NCBI GenBank assembly: GCA_937928455.1
Contig: CALFUG010000292.1
Span: 1-7,577 of the forward strand
DNA: 7,577 bases
DNA from: an uncultured Clostridia bacterium
GTDB lineage: Bacteria; Bacillota; Clostridia; Peptostreptococcales; Anaerovoracaceae
Direction: 5' to 3'
In this document: positions 6,644-7,577 of the stretch, one piece after another
Layout: each line of letters opens with the position of its first letter
How positions within the stretch are numbered: position 1 is the first letter of the stretch
Notes under the pieces: model-generated
Databases searched by the model: none
Told to the model about the DNA's origin: nothing
Seen by the model: the letters and a program-made list of their open reading frames with translations, nothing else
Position numbers and translations under genes: made by a program

Positions 6644-6672
6644 ATTTTATCACAGCAAAGAGTCCGAATCAA
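6644..6672 (-). promoter_or_regulatory. Promoter of the tup-moeA operon (sigma-A type)
   Basis: The -35 box TTGATT (6672-6667) and -10 box TAAAAT (6649-6644) have the optimal 17-nt spacing, with TG one base upstream of the -10. Transcription should begin near 6637, leaving about 148 nt of leader, enough for the whole riboswitch. Confidence 0.75.
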
Positions 6673-6710
6673 ACCATTAACTTGCTGTATTTTCCCCAAA
6701 AAGCTGCGAT

Positions 6711-7577
6711 TCATCCCAACAAATCCAACTGGATGGGCTTGTAAAAAAGTGCTTCGATATCCTGGTAGGAAGCCGGTTTCTTTCCTAAAATCCACATAAT
6801 CTTTGCCAACGCGGTCTCCAAATTCATATCTCGGGTCTCCAAACATCGAAGTTTGTCTCCCAACCCCCGGCCCACCTCATAAGTGGAAATATGGCTCCCT
6901 TCATGCATCACCTGGGTGGTGATAATCAAGACTTTCTCTTCCCCATTTTCTCCTTGAAGACATCGCGTAAAAACCTCCACCAATCGATCCGGCAATCCGC
7001 CCACTCCAAAGCTTTCCACAATCACCCCATGGTTCTGGCGGAAGATTTCTTCAATCAAGTCCTCACTGGTGACCGGTGTCAACTTCAGCAAGAACACCTT
7101 TCGGTCCAACACCGTGGAGAATATGGGAGCTTCCACAGGCACTTCCTGTTGAATATATCGAATGATTTTCCCATTTTGAATCGTAGCCAAAAATGGAAAG
7201 TTGATGCTGGAAAAAGCTTGGTAAGATACGGACATGGTTTTCTTGGCCCGGGTTCCCAGGATGACTTTGCCGTTGAATACGATGGTAACCCCGCGGGATT
7301 CCGAATCCACGGCATAGAGAATGCTGTCCGTTAAATTCACCTTGGCATCGGTGGAATCAAAGGTGATGGGCTTTTGAGACCCGGTCAACACCACCGGTTT
7401 ATCTATATTTTGTACCATATAAGAAAGAGCGGCTGCCGTATAAGCCATGGTATCGGTTCCATGAGTAATCACATAACCGTCGTAGTCTTCATAGGTGTCC
7501 CGTATGATTTCCGTCAGCTTCACCCAGATATCCGGATTCATGTTGGTGGAATCGATGGAAGAAACCTCCATGGTATC
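6711..7577 (-). CDS. ansA: Type I (cytoplasmic) L-asparaginase, C-terminal part, N-terminus outside the window
   Basis: 288 residues of an asparaginase that hydrolyses L-asparagine to aspartate and ammonia. Seen: SIDSTNM near the start of the visible part, YVITHGTDTMAYTAAALS with the second catalytic Thr-Asp pair, PVVLTGSQKP, and GTRAKKTMSVSYQAFSSINFP, which carries the lysine of the catalytic triad. These match E. coli AnsA, a cytoplasmic enzyme of about 338 residues. The missing ~50 residues should hold the first catalytic threonine (GGTI region). The Met codon at 7571 is internal, since the frame continues to the window edge and the flanking sequence aligns with the family interior. The GatD subunit of archaeal amidotransferases shares this fold, but the bacterial context makes that unlikely. 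Only about 38 nt separate its stop from the tup promoter, with no clear terminator, so read-through is possible. No functional link to tungsten is evident. Confidence 0.92.
   Translation of the reverse strand, partial: DTMEVSSIDSTNMNPDIWVKLTEIIRDTYEDYDGYVITHGTDTMAYTAAALSYMVQNIDKPVVLTGSQKPITFDSTDAKVNLTDSILYAVDSESRGVTIVFNGKVILGTRAKKTMSVSYQAFSSINFPFLATIQNGKIIRYIQQEVPVEAPIFSTVLDRKVFLLKLTPVTSEDLIEEIFRQNHGVIVESFGVGGLPDRLVEVFTRCLQGENGEEKVLIITTQVMHEGSHISTYEVGRGLGDKLRCLETRDMNLETALAKIMWILGKKPASYQDIEALFYKPIQLDLLG

Noticed and set aside
6673..6710. Possible terminator after the asparaginase gene
   Set aside because: There is a short T-run (TTTTTGGGG) but no stem before it, so I could not support a terminator.
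6619..6846. 75-codon minus-strand frame spanning the end of the asparaginase gene and the tup promoter
   Set aside because: It overlaps the asparaginase gene in another frame, runs through the promoter boxes, and shows no family features.

Overview
All supported genes in this window lie on the minus strand, so the biological order runs from high to low coordinates. The content suggests an anaerobic bacterium, most likely a Clostridia-type Bacillota. The grounds are strong AGGAG ribosome-binding sites, Gram-positive style promoters, a lipoprotein binding protein, and a tungsten-dependent aldehyde ferredoxin oxidoreductase (AOR). Genus cannot be fixed from the sequence.

Layout in transcription order: (1) 7577-6711, the C-terminal ~288 residues of a type I L-asparaginase, cut by the window edge. 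(2) 6710-6490, a regulatory gap holding a good sigma-A-type promoter and a leader RNA that I read as a molybdenum/tungsten cofactor (Moco/Tuco) riboswitch. (3) 6489-954, a tight five-gene operon: tupA (tungstate-binding lipoprotein), tupB (permease), tupC (ATPase), a canonical moeA, and a second moeA fused to a periplasmic-binding-protein-like domain. (4) 930-905, a perfectly palindromic terminator whose 3' half also supplies the -35 box of the next promoter. (5) 887-759, a second leader RNA of the same riboswitch type. (6) 758-1, the N-terminal 252 codons of an AOR-family tungstoenzyme, cut by the window edge.

The genes form one pathway. TupABC import tungstate. The two MoeA-type proteins insert the metal into molybdopterin. 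The AOR uses the resulting tungstopterin, oxidising aldehydes to carboxylic acids with ferredoxin as electron acceptor. Uptake/insertion and the consumer enzyme form separate transcription units. Each is preceded by a related cofactor-sensing RNA, so both ends of the pathway appear to be read out by the finished cofactor.

The most interesting content is the pair of divergent riboswitch leaders, the compressed terminator/promoter/riboswitch junction, and the side-by-side MoeA and MoeA-PBP paralogues. I see no CRISPR array, insertion sequence, tRNA or rRNA.
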